A DNA stretch of 64,000 nucleotides from Caproicibacter sp047833665 (GCA_047833665.1 CP181261.1:1426001-1490000); one strand, 5' to 3'. Shown: positions 16,754-25,876, counted from the first letter of the stretch. A program made the numbers and translations. Notes: generated by a model from the letters alone, not told the origin.

Positions 16754-17318
16754 TTGATTTTCTCCTATTGAACAAGGTTTTGAAACGGTCGTCGAGGTGT
16801 ATTAATATGAGATTAACAACCATGACAGCTATCAAACGGTCTGCATAGTCTGTCAGAATTTGCACAATGAAAGTACTGAAAACTAAGTTCAACCCCATAT
16901 AATGATGTAAAATCTGCACCAACAAAGATGAACCGGAAGAAGTAACGCCGCCGAATAGAAATGCGGCAATGCAGGAGCTGACAATGGTCCCCGGTATCGT
17001 TAAAAATAGGTTGCCTAAAGGAAGTTTCCACTTTTTCAACCAGTTTGTACGGAACAGAAATCCTGCGATGCACCCGGTTATCATCCCCACAGGAATAAAA
17101 TAGAAAGAGTAGACATCTGCGGTGGCACCGCTAATGATACCGCTCAGAAAGGCGATTAACATACCAAATGAGGGGCCTAGCAGGGCAGAGCCCAATATGG
17201 TGCCGATACTGTCTAGATAAATGGGCAGCCGCAGCAGCAGCGCAATGTATGCGCCGGCAATATTAATGACGGTGCAAAGTGCCGTCATTGTTAGTTTTAT
17301 GGTGGACATCCGTTTCAT
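16740..17318 (-). CDS. qrtT: ECF transporter S-component, probable queuosine/queuine uptake
   Basis: A 192-residue membrane protein with about six hydrophobic segments (LTMTALCTVINIAGAYIALLL, TILGSALLGPSFGMLIAFLSGIISG, FYFIPVGMITGCIAGFLF, and three more), the size and texture of substrate-binding S-components, which work with shared EcfA-A'-T encoded elsewhere. Substrate is inferred from position between the nucleoside hydrolase and radical SAM genes and from the preQ1 riboswitch upstream; QrtT is the name used for the C. difficile counterpart. It starts four bases after queK with AGAGGTG upstream. Confidence 0.78.
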   Translation of the reverse strand: MKRMSTIKLTMTALCTVINIAGAYIALLLRLPIYLDSIGTILGSALLGPSFGMLIAFLSGIISGATADVYSFYFIPVGMITGCIAGFLFRTNWLKKWKLPLGNLFLTIPGTIVSSCIAAFLFGGVTSSGSSLLVQILHHYMGLNLVFSTFIVQILTDYADRLIAVMVVNLILIHLDDRFKTLFNRRKSNETL

Positions 17319-17322
17319 GATA

Positions 17323-18306
17323 TTACACCTCTGTCATGATTTTAGAAAGAATGGGCTGAATTTGATTCGGTTCTTTTCGAAAAATGCGGGATATGAACAT
17401 AGTCATAAAATCAATTGGATTGGTTTGGGTAAGGATGTGACTGTTTGGTCTCCTGCGCCAAAAATTCATGGAATCCACTACGGACTGCCCGATACAGATA
17501 CCGCTCGTTTCAATGGCGGTATAGGCATCAAAACCTTGACAGATATCGGGTTTAACAGCATAAGCGACAGCAAGCGGGTCATTTATCACGCAGCCAATGA
17601 TACCTTCTTGCTTCCAATGAAAATCCATGTAGAACCGGGTGATTTTTTGAATAAATTCTGCTGTGGCAGGATTCAAGATACGCATATATTCCAGTAAGTT
17701 CGGAGTTAGAACGATCTTGCGAGTCACGTCAAGACCGACCATATGAATCGGTTTTCCTAAATTTTCAAAAACTTCGCTCGCGGCGTCCGGGTCGCACCAG
17801 TAATTGTATTCGGCCACAGGGGAACAATTGCCGTAACTTCTGAAATTTCCACCCATGGAAATTAATTGACTTAAATTTTCAAAAGCCTTTTTGTCCCGCT
17901 TTAGCGCTAATGCAATATTCGTCAGCGGACCGAGAGCAACAATGGTCAGTGGGGCCGTTGTTCGCAGTGTATCCAAAATAAAGTCAACGGCGCCGGTACG
18001 CCATGAAATGTTTTGCGGCGATGGTATGTTACTTTCACCTAATCCATCTGCTCCATGCGTATCCTGTGCGCTGACGTAATTGCGCACTAAAGGCGTTTTT
18101 GCGCCGCAGTAAACCGGAATATCCAGCCGATTCATAAAATGCAGTGTACGCAGTACATTGTAGGCTCCCATGTCTGAAGGCACATTTCCGCTGACTGTGG
18201 TAATTCCACAAATATTCAGTTCAGGAGAGGAAAGCGCCAGCATAAGTGCCAGTGCATCGTCAATTCCGGGGTCGCAGTCCAAAATGATGTTCTTTTTTTC
18301 TAACAT
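17323..18306 (-). CDS. queK: nucleoside hydrolase, probable queuosine hydrolase
   Basis: A 327-residue inosine/uridine-preferring nucleoside hydrolase fold protein. The calcium-binding signature ILDCDPGIDDALALMLAL is at the N-terminus, with TTVSGNV, the LTNIALAL region and NDPLAVAY near the C-terminus. First gene behind a preQ1-I riboswitch. In this context it most likely releases queuine from queuosine (QueK role), while a purine or pyrimidine nucleoside role cannot be excluded by sequence alone. Start at 18306 with AAAGGAATGAAG upstream. Confidence 0.8.
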   Translation of the reverse strand: MLEKKNIILDCDPGIDDALALMLALSSPELNICGITTVSGNVPSDMGAYNVLRTLHFMNRLDIPVYCGAKTPLVRNYVSAQDTHGADGLGESNIPSPQNISWRTGAVDFILDTLRTTAPLTIVALGPLTNIALALKRDKKAFENLSQLISMGGNFRSYGNCSPVAEYNYWCDPDAASEVFENLGKPIHMVGLDVTRKIVLTPNLLEYMRILNPATAEFIQKITRFYMDFHWKQEGIIGCVINDPLAVAYAVKPDICQGFDAYTAIETSGICIGQSVVDSMNFWRRRPNSHILTQTNPIDFMTMFISRIFRKEPNQIQPILSKIMTEV

Positions 18307-18407
18307 AAAATCTTCATTCCTTTATGGATATCTTTTTAGACTTTTGAAAGGCTTATCATACAATTTGGAAACTTTGTGTATAGCTTTCTGAGTAGATAAC
18401 AGCGCAT

Positions 18408-18439
18408 AAAAAAGCCATGCCCCTGCTAAGGACATGGCT
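18408..18439 (-). terminator. riboswitch-controlled terminator upstream of queK
   Basis: On the minus strand GCCATG…CATGGC forms a stem with inner TCCT/AGGGG pairing, closing on six T. It lies between the preQ1 aptamer and the queK start, about 100 bases before the gene, the expected place for an expression platform. Confidence 0.82.
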
Positions 18440-18464
18440 CGACCATTTGTTTACGAATCTCATT

Positions 18465-18500
18465 CCTTAGTTTTTTATACTGGGAGGTTCTCGAACCAGT
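18465..18500 (-). ncRNA. preQ1-I riboswitch aptamer
   Basis: The minus strand reads ACTGG-TTCGAGAACCTC-CCAGT followed by ATAAAAAACTAAGG. A 5-bp P1 stem, a 12-base loop containing the C residues, and the hallmark A-rich tail AAAAAACTA are all present and match the preQ1-I class. It precedes a terminator and the queK-qrtT-queL operon. High preQ1 should therefore switch the salvage genes off. Confidence 0.9.
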
Positions 18501-18774
18501 CCAGGGAACAGTCCCTGATTTTATTTGTCGTGGTTTATTATATCTAAAATTGACCTGCGTTGCAAGTTTTGCCAATAGAGTACGATATGTTTGTGCGTGT
18601 GTTTGCCAAATAATAGTAGATATAGCTCATATGGAAGGCGATAACCAGTGAAGCATGCGCAAGGTTGACCGCTTTATTTTAACCGATGTGTGCATTTCTG
18701 TTTTTATTTTTTCTCATCTGTCCAATATGTATTGTAGTCCTACAGCAGAATAAAAAAACTTAGTTAGCTTGCTA

Positions 18775-18803
18775 TTGACTTTTTATTTTTCACATGTTAT
18801 TCT
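18775..18803 (+). promoter_or_regulatory. sigma-A promoter of the osmC gene
   Basis: TTGACT, a 17-base spacer and TATTCT end about 40 bases before the osmC start codon. Good match in sequence and spacing. Confidence 0.65.
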
Positions 18804-18843
18804 ATTAACAAACAATCAAACAGGAACGGAGATGCTATATCAT

Positions 18844-19284
18844 ATGCTGACTACATTTAAAGCTACGGCAAAAAAATTACCGGACGGCTTGCAAGTTGAG
18901 TCTAATTCCAGAGGATTTAAAATTCTGTATGATGAGCCGGAAGAATTGGGCGGAACAAACGCGGGCATGAATCCGGTGGAAGCTCTTCTTTGTACACTGG
19001 GTGCCTGCCAGTCCATTGTAGCAAGTTCCTTTGCTGCCGCGCATGATTTTACTTTCGAGGAGTTTTCCGTTGAACTTGAAGGCGACTTAGATCCGGACGG
19101 ATTTATGGGAGCTGCGGATGTACGAAAAGGTTTTCAGGAAATCCGTTATGTGATGCACTTTAAGACAAAGGAAAGTCAGGAAAAGGCAGAAGCTTTCGCA
19201 GATTTTATTGAAAACACATGCCCGATTGGTGACTGCCTGGCAAATGGAGTCAAATTGGTAAGGGCCGGAGTTGTAAGAGATTAA
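18844..19284 (+). CDS. OsmC/Ohr-family thiol peroxidase
   Basis: A 146-residue OsmC-superfamily protein; members reduce organic or hydrogen peroxides with two cysteines. The first catalytic Cys is C55 in LCTLGACQSIVA, the second C126 in ENTCPIGDCLANG; the Arg-like partner cannot be assigned confidently. I start at ATG 18844 (MLTTFKATAKKLPDG) because GGAACGGAG lies upstream at usable distance; ATG 18832 is an alternative. It is followed within 75 bases by a lipoyl-domain dihydrolipoamide dehydrogenase, which is meaningful because Ohr/OsmC enzymes are known to take electrons from dihydrolipoyl groups. Confidence 0.88.
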   Translation: MLTTFKATAKKLPDGLQVESNSRGFKILYDEPEELGGTNAGMNPVEALLCTLGACQSIVASSFAAAHDFTFEEFSVELEGDLDPDGFMGAADVRKGFQEIRYVMHFKTKESQEKAEAFADFIENTCPIGDCLANGVKLVRAGVVRD

Positions 19285-19356
19285 TTAATATCACAATACA
19301 GAAAATGAAGTAGGGGATTGCGGCTGCAGTCCCCTATCTGTAATAGGAGGATAATT

Positions 19357-21051
19357 GTGGAAATTAAAATGCCTATCATTCCGGGCGGTAGAACCGGAAA
19401 AGTTGGGAAACTCAGCGTAAAGCCGGGGGACAGAGTAAAAGAGGGTGACATTTTAGTCCATGTTGAAACCGGCAAAGGAAACCGCCCGATTAAAGCTGCC
19501 AAATCCGGAACAATCACCAGTGTTTTATGTGCGGAGAGCGATGAGGTGCGTTCGAATCAGGTACTGTTTGAATTGGAGCCGGATACCGTTCAAACAGAAG
19601 AAATACAGCATCAGACTTCTGCGCCGGCAAGTGCTGGTTCCTCAGAGGAAATCAAGAATACGGAAACCGATTTACTGATTATAGGAGCAGGTCCCGGCGG
19701 TTATGTTGCAGCGATATATGCGGCGAAAAAAGGTCTGAACGTTACACTGATTGAACAGGACAAGCTGGGGGGAACTTGCTTAAACGTAGGTTGTATCCCC
19801 ACGAAAGCATTGGTAAAGTCTGCTGAAATTTGCAGAAATGTAAAAGAATCTTCCATTTTTGGAATTGAGACCGGCCCGGAAATTCAAGTGGACATGAAAA
19901 AGGTGATTGCCAGAAAAAATGAGGTAAAAGAAAAACTGGTTTCCGGTATTAAATTTTTAATGCAGAAAAATAACATCAATGTAATTTCCGGCACAGCCTC
20001 GTTCCTATCTAACAAAGAAGTTTTTGTCAAGGGCAAACAAAATTACAAAATAACCGCCAAAAATATCATTATAGCCACGGGATCCAAAATATCCAAAGTC
20101 AACATTCCTGGCATTGATTTACCGTTTGTTATGGACAGCACCAAAGCGCTGGATTGTACGCAGCTTCCCAAGTCCATTACCATCATTGGCGGCGGTGTGA
20201 TTGGTATGGAGTTTGCTTTTATTTACCGAAATCTGGGCGTTAAAGTTCATGTTGTGGAATTTATGGATCGCCTGCTGACTATGTTGGATACAGACGTATC
20301 ACAAGAAATACAAAATGCCGCAGAAAAAGCAGGGATTCAGATTCATACAAGTTCCAAGGTGCTTAAAATTCAAAGTTCAGCAGATGGTCAGGCCATTGTA
20401 ACTTATCAGGACAAAAACGGGGAACAGCTCATTGTCAGTGAAAAAGTATTGGTTGCCATTGGCAGGGAGCCGAACATGGAAAATCTGAATCTTGAAAAAA
20501 CAGATATTCAGTTAAACGACAGAGGCAGAGGTATTGCAGTGGATCAATATATGCGTACCAATGTTGAGAATATCTATGCAATCGGCGATGTGACGAATAT
20601 CATGCAGTTGGCTCATGTGGCTTCCCGCCAAGGTATAATAGCGGTGGATAATATTTTGGGACACAGTGCGAAACTGGAATACACCACCGTGCCAAATGTA
20701 ATTTTTACTTCGCCCGAGATTGCCAGTGTCGGATTAACGGAAGACCAGTGTAAAGAACGTGGCGTTGAGTATCGTGTCAGCAAATCTTCATTCCTAAGCA
20801 ACGGCAAGGCACTTACAATGAATGAATCAAACGGATTTATCAAACTGATAAAAGACAACAAAACAAATCAAATTATAGGCGGAACAATAATAGGGCCGGA
20901 TGCATCCTCACTTATCAGCACATTGGCCCTTGCCATTACAAACGGTTTAACAGATGTGGATGTAACACGAACCATATTTGCCCATCCTACAACGGCAGAG
21001 GTAATTTATGAGTCGGCACTTGGTCTTAGCATAGGAGCATTGCATGAATAA
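19357..21051 (+). CDS. lpdA: dihydrolipoamide dehydrogenase with N-terminal lipoyl domain
   Basis: A 564-residue NAD-dependent disulfide reductase. Residues ~1-78 form a biotinyl/lipoyl domain with the lipoylation Lys K40 in HVETGKGNRP. Then comes the FAD motif LLIIGAGPGGYVAAIYAAKKG, the redox disulfide C141-x4-C146 in GGTCLNVGCIPTKAL, the NAD motif IIGGGVIGMEFAF, and IGDVTNIMQLAHVASRQG; the C-terminal HPT motif is AHPTTAEVIYE. The GTG start at 19357 is six bases after AGGAGG. No E1 or E2 genes are nearby, so the attached lipoyl group probably serves another partner, plausibly the OsmC encoded just upstream. lplA follows with a 1-base overlap. Confidence 0.94.
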   Translation: MEIKMPIIPGGRTGKVGKLSVKPGDRVKEGDILVHVETGKGNRPIKAAKSGTITSVLCAESDEVRSNQVLFELEPDTVQTEEIQHQTSAPASAGSSEEIKNTETDLLIIGAGPGGYVAAIYAAKKGLNVTLIEQDKLGGTCLNVGCIPTKALVKSAEICRNVKESSIFGIETGPEIQVDMKKVIARKNEVKEKLVSGIKFLMQKNNINVISGTASFLSNKEVFVKGKQNYKITAKNIIIATGSKISKVNIPGIDLPFVMDSTKALDCTQLPKSITIIGGGVIGMEFAFIYRNLGVKVHVVEFMDRLLTMLDTDVSQEIQNAAEKAGIQIHTSSKVLKIQSSADGQAIVTYQDKNGEQLIVSEKVLVAIGREPNMENLNLEKTDIQLNDRGRGIAVDQYMRTNVENIYAIGDVTNIMQLAHVASRQGIIAVDNILGHSAKLEYTTVPNVIFTSPEIASVGLTEDQCKERGVEYRVSKSSFLSNGKALTMNESNGFIKLIKDNKTNQIIGGTIIGPDASSLISTLALAITNGLTDVDVTRTIFAHPTTAEVIYESALGLSIGALHE

Positions 21052-21998
21052 TGAACCAAATTTATTTGTCCCTTGAAACGGATCCCTATTTCAATATTGC
21101 GGCAGAGTACCAAATGCTGTTGGATGCAGATAGCAGTGTTCGATTCTTTGTTTGGCAGAATCGTCCCGCTGTGATTTGCGGACGCAATCAAAATCTGTAC
21201 GGCGAGTGCGATGTGGAATATCTGCAAACAAACCATATCCTTCCTGTGCGGAGATTTTCCGGCGGGGGAACGGTTTTTCAGGACTTAGGCAATGTCAATT
21301 TCACGTTTCTTACCCGCGAAGAAAATGCAGACACAGAAAAATACATGAACGTTATTCAAAGGGCTTTGTCTTTCTTTGATGTTACCTGCCAATTCAGCGG
21401 GAGAAATGACCTGCTTTGCCAAGGGAAAAAGTTTTCGGGCCATGCTTATTACACAGAGAACGGAAATCATATGTATCATGGCACAATTATGGTAAATGTG
21501 GATATGGGTACTCTTGACAAAGTGCTAAAACCTTCGTTCATTAAATTACAGTCCAAGGGAATCTCGTCGGTGCGAAGCCGTGTGGTGAATCTTTCGCAAA
21601 TCAACCACAACATAACGGTAGAGTCCATGAAACAGGCGCTTATTAGGGCTTTTATTGAGATTTATGGAGAATGTGAGCCTGTACATCCGGTAAACCGAAA
21701 AAATACCAAAGCACCGCTTTTTGAAACCATCCGCACCCAGCAGTGGATATTTGGGGAGTCGCCGAATTACAGCATTAGCTTTGAACAAAAACTTTCCTTC
21801 GGCAATGTCACCATCTGTGCCGATGTAACGGATGGAATTATCCGTTATATTAAGATTCACACGGACAGCCTCACTGTTTTTGATTTCTCAGCCTGTGAAA
21901 AACAACTAATAGGAACGGTGTTTCAAAAGAGTGATGTTTTCAAATTTATAGAAAAGTATGTGACAAATTGCAAAAAGCATGCGGAAACAATCAAATAG
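21051..21998 (+). CDS. lplA: lipoate-protein ligase A
   Basis: A 315-residue ligase that activates lipoate with ATP and attaches it to lipoyl-domain lysines. The lipoate-binding RRFSGGGTVFQDLGNVNFTF, the NDLLCQGKKFSGHA Lys region and HGTIMVNVDMGTLDKVLKPS are typical. It overlaps the lpdA stop codon by one base, so the pair is translated together; its likely substrate is K40 of that LpdA. Confidence 0.93.
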   Translation: MNQIYLSLETDPYFNIAAEYQMLLDADSSVRFFVWQNRPAVICGRNQNLYGECDVEYLQTNHILPVRRFSGGGTVFQDLGNVNFTFLTREENADTEKYMNVIQRALSFFDVTCQFSGRNDLLCQGKKFSGHAYYTENGNHMYHGTIMVNVDMGTLDKVLKPSFIKLQSKGISSVRSRVVNLSQINHNITVESMKQALIRAFIEIYGECEPVHPVNRKNTKAPLFETIRTQQWIFGESPNYSISFEQKLSFGNVTICADVTDGIIRYIKIHTDSLTVFDFSACEKQLIGTVFQKSDVFKFIEKYVTNCKKHAETIK

Positions 21999-22007
21999 TG
22001 TTATAAT

Positions 22008-22032
22008 TTAAGTGTATTAATTAAGTGTATTA
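22008..22032 (+). promoter_or_regulatory. tandem direct repeats upstream of marR, candidate operator
   Basis: Two identical 12-mers TTAAGTGTATTA start 13 bases apart in the short gap between lplA and the MarR gene. Spacing is slightly over one helical turn. A regulator site is plausible, with the downstream MarR protein as the obvious candidate. Confidence 0.45.
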
Positions 22033-22056
22033 TGATAACAGGTTGGGATATTGCAG

Positions 22057-22491
22057 ATGTTTTATTTAGATGATTGTTTCGCATTAATTACTAGCAAGAG
22101 TGCCAAGGTATTCAAAGAGTCTTTAGAACGTAGGTTTCGGCGCTTTAATGTTACCAGAGCACAGTGGATGGCGATGTATTACATCTACATTAGTGAGGTG
22201 ATAACGCAAAGAGAATTGGCAGATAAATTGTGTATCAAAGAGCCCACACTTGCCCGTTTGCTGCAAAAGTTAGAGTTTGACGGCTATTTATGTCGCTCCA
22301 ATTGCAGCACGGATAAACGCGTTAACCATTTAAGGTTAACGGAGAAAGGGACAAAAATTTGCAAAGATCTTATTCCTGTAGCTGAAAAATTCAAAAACGA
22401 TACCATAGCCGGAATCGACGAGGAAGATCTTCAAATATTTAAAAAAGTCCTTCATAAAATGACCGTAAATGCGTTAAAACAAGAGGAATAG
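22057..22491 (+). CDS. MarR-family regulator, OhrR-like N-terminus
   Basis: A 144-residue winged-helix regulator: ITQRELADKLCIKEPTLARLLQKLEFDGYLCRSNCSTDKRVNHLRLTEKG is the MarR DNA-binding part with the wing. The N-terminus MFYLDDCFALI resembles the LxxxCFALY of OhrR peroxide sensors, putting a Cys at position 7. Start chosen at ATG 22057, nine bases after AGGTTGGG. Located at the end of osmC-lpdA-lplA and followed by a terminator, it may control that set in response to peroxide; this is an inference. Confidence 0.85.
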   Translation: MFYLDDCFALITSKSAKVFKESLERRFRRFNVTRAQWMAMYYIYISEVITQRELADKLCIKEPTLARLLQKLEFDGYLCRSNCSTDKRVNHLRLTEKGTKICKDLIPVAEKFKNDTIAGIDEEDLQIFKKVLHKMTVNALKQEE

Positions 22492-22594
22492 CAGGATTAT
22501 ATTCCTTTATGCGGTTATCTGTCCGATGAAGGAAACGGGATCAGAAAGCCATGCGTGGTATCGGAAAGTAGTCATATGTTATAATATCAGTGAT

Positions 22595-22645
22595 AAAAAT
22601 ACGCTTTGTTCGGGATTTTGTTCCGATTCAAAGCGTATTTTTATT
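22595..22645 (+). terminator. rho-independent terminator downstream of marR
   Basis: AAATACGCTTTG pairs with CAAAGCGTATTT around a 20-base loop and runs into TTTTATTTATT. It lies about 100 bases after the marR stop. Confidence 0.82.
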
Positions 22646-23006
22646 TATTCAGACCATACCGCTGTTAGAATTGTTTCCCTGCGGAGTATAGCCTTTGCAC
22701 ATAATAAACGGCGTTCGGAAAAATCATTTCATTTGAGCCAATGGATTGATTTATGCTTTTTGTAAAAATCTGGGTTAAACGCATAGAAGTTTTCGGAACC
22801 TAAATTGTTGATAGTAATCCGCAGGCCTTTGTCAAAGCGCTAGATACATTTCAATGTATCTTGTATATATAGGGATGATTATGAGAAAAAGAGTTTCGCG
22901 TAGTTGACTGTTAGTATCTTTTCCCGAGAGAAAGAGCATCGGCAGGACGCCGTGCGGCTGCGTAAAGCAGAATAGGAATTTCCCGCCCCCTCGCGCAGAT
23001 TGCTGA
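22646..23006. other. intergenic stretch, nothing recognised
   Basis: Between the terminator and the amidase-domain gene I see no supported gene. A short plus-strand open frame at 22526-22765 runs across the terminator hairpin and looks spurious. A small GATACATT/AATGTATC inverted repeat near 22842-22860 may belong to the end of the amidase transcript. Confidence 0.4.
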
Positions 23007-23498
23007 TTAGTCTTGCCATTTTCGCGCCCCCACAATATGCAGGTAGCGGATTTGTGAAAAGAAATAGTGGGTTAGAGGTTTCATATAGACGTCGTAAGTA
23101 TGCGCTGCAACGTAGATGTTGTTTTCTTCCACCGCGACTACAACAGGGGTATGGTAAAAATGATTTGCGTTGCCCAGCTGAACCAAGTCTCCCGGCTCAA
23201 TTGTATCAGAGCTAGTTTCCACAGCATATGGACCGACGGAGTTATTTTGCGTCAAAAAACGATACAGGTATTGCACACCGCTCCAAGCGGCTGCACGGTC
23301 GTTTGGAGTATTATAGTACCAGCCGATGTCTTTGGTGTAGTTCATCACGCCGCACCCGGCGAATACGCATTGGGAAGCAAAATTGGTGCAGTCTCCTCCC
23401 ATTCCGTCAAAGCTGTAATAGGCGGGATTTCGGCTAAGGGCCCATTTTTTTGCGTATTGCACCGCTTTTTCTCGGTTGTATGGAATCTGTATCAGCAT
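23007..23498 (-). CDS. amidase-domain (Amidase_6-like) protein
   Basis: A 163-residue protein with the pattern YNREKAVQYAKKWALSRNPAYYSFDGMGGDCTNFASQCVFAGCGVM, as in the putative amidase domain found in clostridial and bacillar spore or cell-wall proteins; the Cys of GGDCTNFASQ and His residues in the YHTPVVV and VAAHTYD parts would form the active site. No signal peptide is evident. I start at ATG 23498, six bases after GGAGGG. Monocistronic. The role in peptidoglycan or peptide cleavage is inferred from the family. Confidence 0.82.
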   Translation of the reverse strand: MLIQIPYNREKAVQYAKKWALSRNPAYYSFDGMGGDCTNFASQCVFAGCGVMNYTKDIGWYYNTPNDRAAAWSGVQYLYRFLTQNNSVGPYAVETSSDTIEPGDLVQLGNANHFYHTPVVVAVEENNIYVAAHTYDVYMKPLTHYFFSQIRYLHIVGARKWQD

Positions 23499-23584
23499 TT
23501 GTATCCCTCCGCGCATCGGCAGATGTTTTGTCATCAATACCTATGCTGCAAAAGCAGAAAAGTTTCCTTTTAAGGCATACCTAT

Positions 23585-23612
23585 AGGTTTGTTAAACATA
23601 TTGGACAGTAGG
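23585..23612 (+). repeat. solo terminal sequence of the IS481-like element
   Basis: ATAGGTTTGTTAAACATATTGGACAGTA matches the element end at 34111 (TGTAGGTTTGTCAAACATATTGGACAGTA) with few changes. No transposase follows; an IS3 copy starts 5 bases later. Confidence 0.65.
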
Positions 23613-23662
23613 GGCGTGCGGACAAAAAGTTGGACTGAATACACACAGGAAGGAGATAGAGG

Positions 23663-24668
23663 ATGTATTCAGAGGAAGAATATCGCAAAGCCCTGGAGGT
23701 TTATGAAGAAACGAAATCGGTAACAAAAACAATAACGATTTTGGGATATCCGGCACGCAGGCAAACGCTATACAATTGGATCAATCGAAAACGAATGTTG
23801 CCGGAAGACCGATGCACCTTTTGTGAATATCATACACCGGAGCACCCTCGCCATCCACCAATAGAATGAAAACTTGAGATTTTACACCGTTGCTTTTGAT
23901 AAAAAGCTCAAACTGGCCAAGAGCAGTTATTACTATCAAAACAAACGTGTCAGTTTTGCAAAGAAGCATAAAGATAAAGAAGCATAAAGATGATTATCAA
24001 GCTGTTGCGACCATATTCCATAACAATAAGGAAAGATATAGATATCGTAGAATTAAAATAGTATCGAACCGAGAGGGCTATACCCTATTCGAAAAGGTGA
24101 TACGTCAAATTATGCGTGAAAATGGCTTGGTTGTGAAAGGCAGAAGGGCAAGGAAATACTGCTCTTACAAAGGAGAAATTAGCCCTGAAGTACCCAATGT
24201 GATTCGAAGAAATTTCAGAGCTGACAAGCCAAATCAGAAGTGGCTGACTGATGTGACGGAGTTCTCAATTCCAGCAGGAAAAGTATATTTGTCTCCTATT
24301 ATTGACTGCTATGATGGTATGCCGGTAGCATGGAACATTAGCTGTAAACCAGACGCACAATTGGTAAACCGTATGCTGGATCGTGCAATTAGTGCACTTC
24401 CTCAAGATGCGCATCCGATTATTCATTCAGATCGAGGCTGTCACTATCGATGGCCGGGCTGGATAGATCGAACCCGTAAGGCAGGATTGATCAGATCAAT
24501 GTCTCAAAAAGGGTGTTCACCGGACAATTCAGCCTGTGAAGGTTTTTTTGGAAGAATGAAGAATGAGATGTTCTACGGCCGTTCTTGGCAAGGTATCACA
24601 GTAGAGGATTTTATGCAGCAGATTGAAGCTTATATGGTATGGTATCGGGATATGAAAATCAAAATATC
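23663..24668 (+). pseudogene. IS3-family transposase, broken copy
   Basis: This copy keeps the native start (ATG 23663, AAGGAG upstream; MYSEEEYRKALEVYEE) that copy A has lost. It is dead: PPIEL in copy A is PPIE-stop here through a TTA to TGA change near 23867, about 290 bp encoding the second HTH and coiled segment are gone near 23895, and AAAGAAGCATAAAGAT is duplicated near 23965. From 23996 to 24660 the rve core (KWLTDVTEF, IIHSDRGCHY, NSACEGFFGRMK) is well preserved, then IS30 cuts it. Confidence 0.88.
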
Positions 24669-25876
24669 GGTAGATTGTAAAATCAAATTGAACACATAAA
24701 AAGATTCCATAGCGCACAGGGAACTGTTAGGATAAAGTTACCACACTAAATACTGACAGAAAGGCCTGAACACTATGGACAAGAACCATTCTATCATAAA
24801 GATCGAAGAACGCAAGAGGGGACAGCATCTTAAAGCAGAAGAGCGTGGCGCAATCCAACAGTTAAAGAAGATGGGATTTAGCAATCGAAAGATTGCTCGC
24901 GCAATCAATTGCAGCCCCTCTACCGTGGGCTATGAACTACGACGTGGCACACCGGAATACTCCGGCCGAGGTCGCAAACCCGGCTACTCAGCCAAACGTG
25001 GAGCTGCAGTCTACAAAGCGAATCGCAGTCGTTGCCATCGCCCTAGAACGGTATCCAGGAACTCCGACTTCATCCGTTGGATGGTTAAAAAGGTTCGTAA
25101 GCATAATTGGTCTTTTGATGAGTGCGTAGGGCGGGCCCGAAGCGAACATCGTTTTCCAGCCAAGGAAATCCCATGTACAAAAACTCTATATCATATGCTG
25201 TGGAAAGGGGAATTACCGCTCACGCTATTTGAACTTCCTGAGGTATTAAATAGGCATTCTCGCAGAAAACCACGGCTTTCTAAGCGTATCAATGGGAAAT
25301 CCATTGATTGGCGGCCACCTGAGGTAGCAGAGCGAAACACATTTGGACACTGGGAATCTGATACGGTACTGGGCCGAAAAAGAAGCGGTGAGGCAGTTGT
25401 ATTTACCATTGTAGAGCGCCTGACAGGATATTATCTTTCAATTCGAATTGACGGCAAAACAACCACCGGTGTTGCCAGTGCCATGGAACAGCTAAAGGAA
25501 CAGTATGGCGAGAAATTTTCGCAGGTGTTTCGCAGTATTACCACAGATAACGGCAGTGAGTTTGCGGCATTTTCAGCCTTTGAAGAACTAGGCACGGCAA
25601 TCTACTTTGCTCATCCCTATTCTGCTTGGGAACGACCTGTAAATGAGAGGACCAATCGCATACTACGAAAATATATCCCAAAGGGTCGCTCCATCAATGG
25701 CTTTACCGCCGAACAAATCTTAATGTTTGCAGACGAGATAAACGCCACGCCTAGGAAACGATTAGGTTATCAGACCCCTGAGGAACTGTTTGATGCTCAA
25801 CTGGACACAATTTATACTTTAAACCCGTAGATAACTTTATCCAGTGAAAGTGTTCAATTTGTTATTGCAATTTAAG
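24669..25876 (+). mobile_element. IS30-family element, copy 1
   Basis: 1,208 bp with imperfect inverted ends (GATTGTAAAATCAAATTGAACAC against AATTGCAATAACAAATTGAACAC) and a single transposase gene. Flanked by the 13-base direct repeat described for the IS3 host. Copy 2 lies at 31719-32997 and has exactly the same length after removing a 71-bp insertion. Confidence 0.9.
24775..25830 (+). CDS. IS30-family transposase
   Basis: A 351-residue DDE transposase. N-terminal HTH: LKAEERGAIQQLKKMGFSNRKIARAINCSPSTVGYELRRG; catalytic core with W-E-S-D-T-V-L-G (first Asp), ITTDNGSEF (second Asp) and RPVNERTNRILRKYIPKG (Glu). Starts at ATG 24775 with GAAAGGCCTG upstream. Intact frame; 97% or so alike to the second copy by eye. 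Confidence 0.94.
   Translation: MDKNHSIIKIEERKRGQHLKAEERGAIQQLKKMGFSNRKIARAINCSPSTVGYELRRGTPEYSGRGRKPGYSAKRGAAVYKANRSRCHRPRTVSRNSDFIRWMVKKVRKHNWSFDECVGRARSEHRFPAKEIPCTKTLYHMLWKGELPLTLFELPEVLNRHSRRKPRLSKRINGKSIDWRPPEVAERNTFGHWESDTVLGRKRSGEAVVFTIVERLTGYYLSIRIDGKTTTGVASAMEQLKEQYGEKFSQVFRSITTDNGSEFAAFSAFEELGTAIYFAHPYSAWERPVNERTNRILRKYIPKGRSINGFTAEQILMFADEINATPRKRLGYQTPEELFDAQLDTIYTLNP

Noticed and set aside
22526..22765. A 79-codon plus-strand frame after marR
   Set aside because: It runs through the terminator hairpin and has no ribosome site or recognisable sequence.
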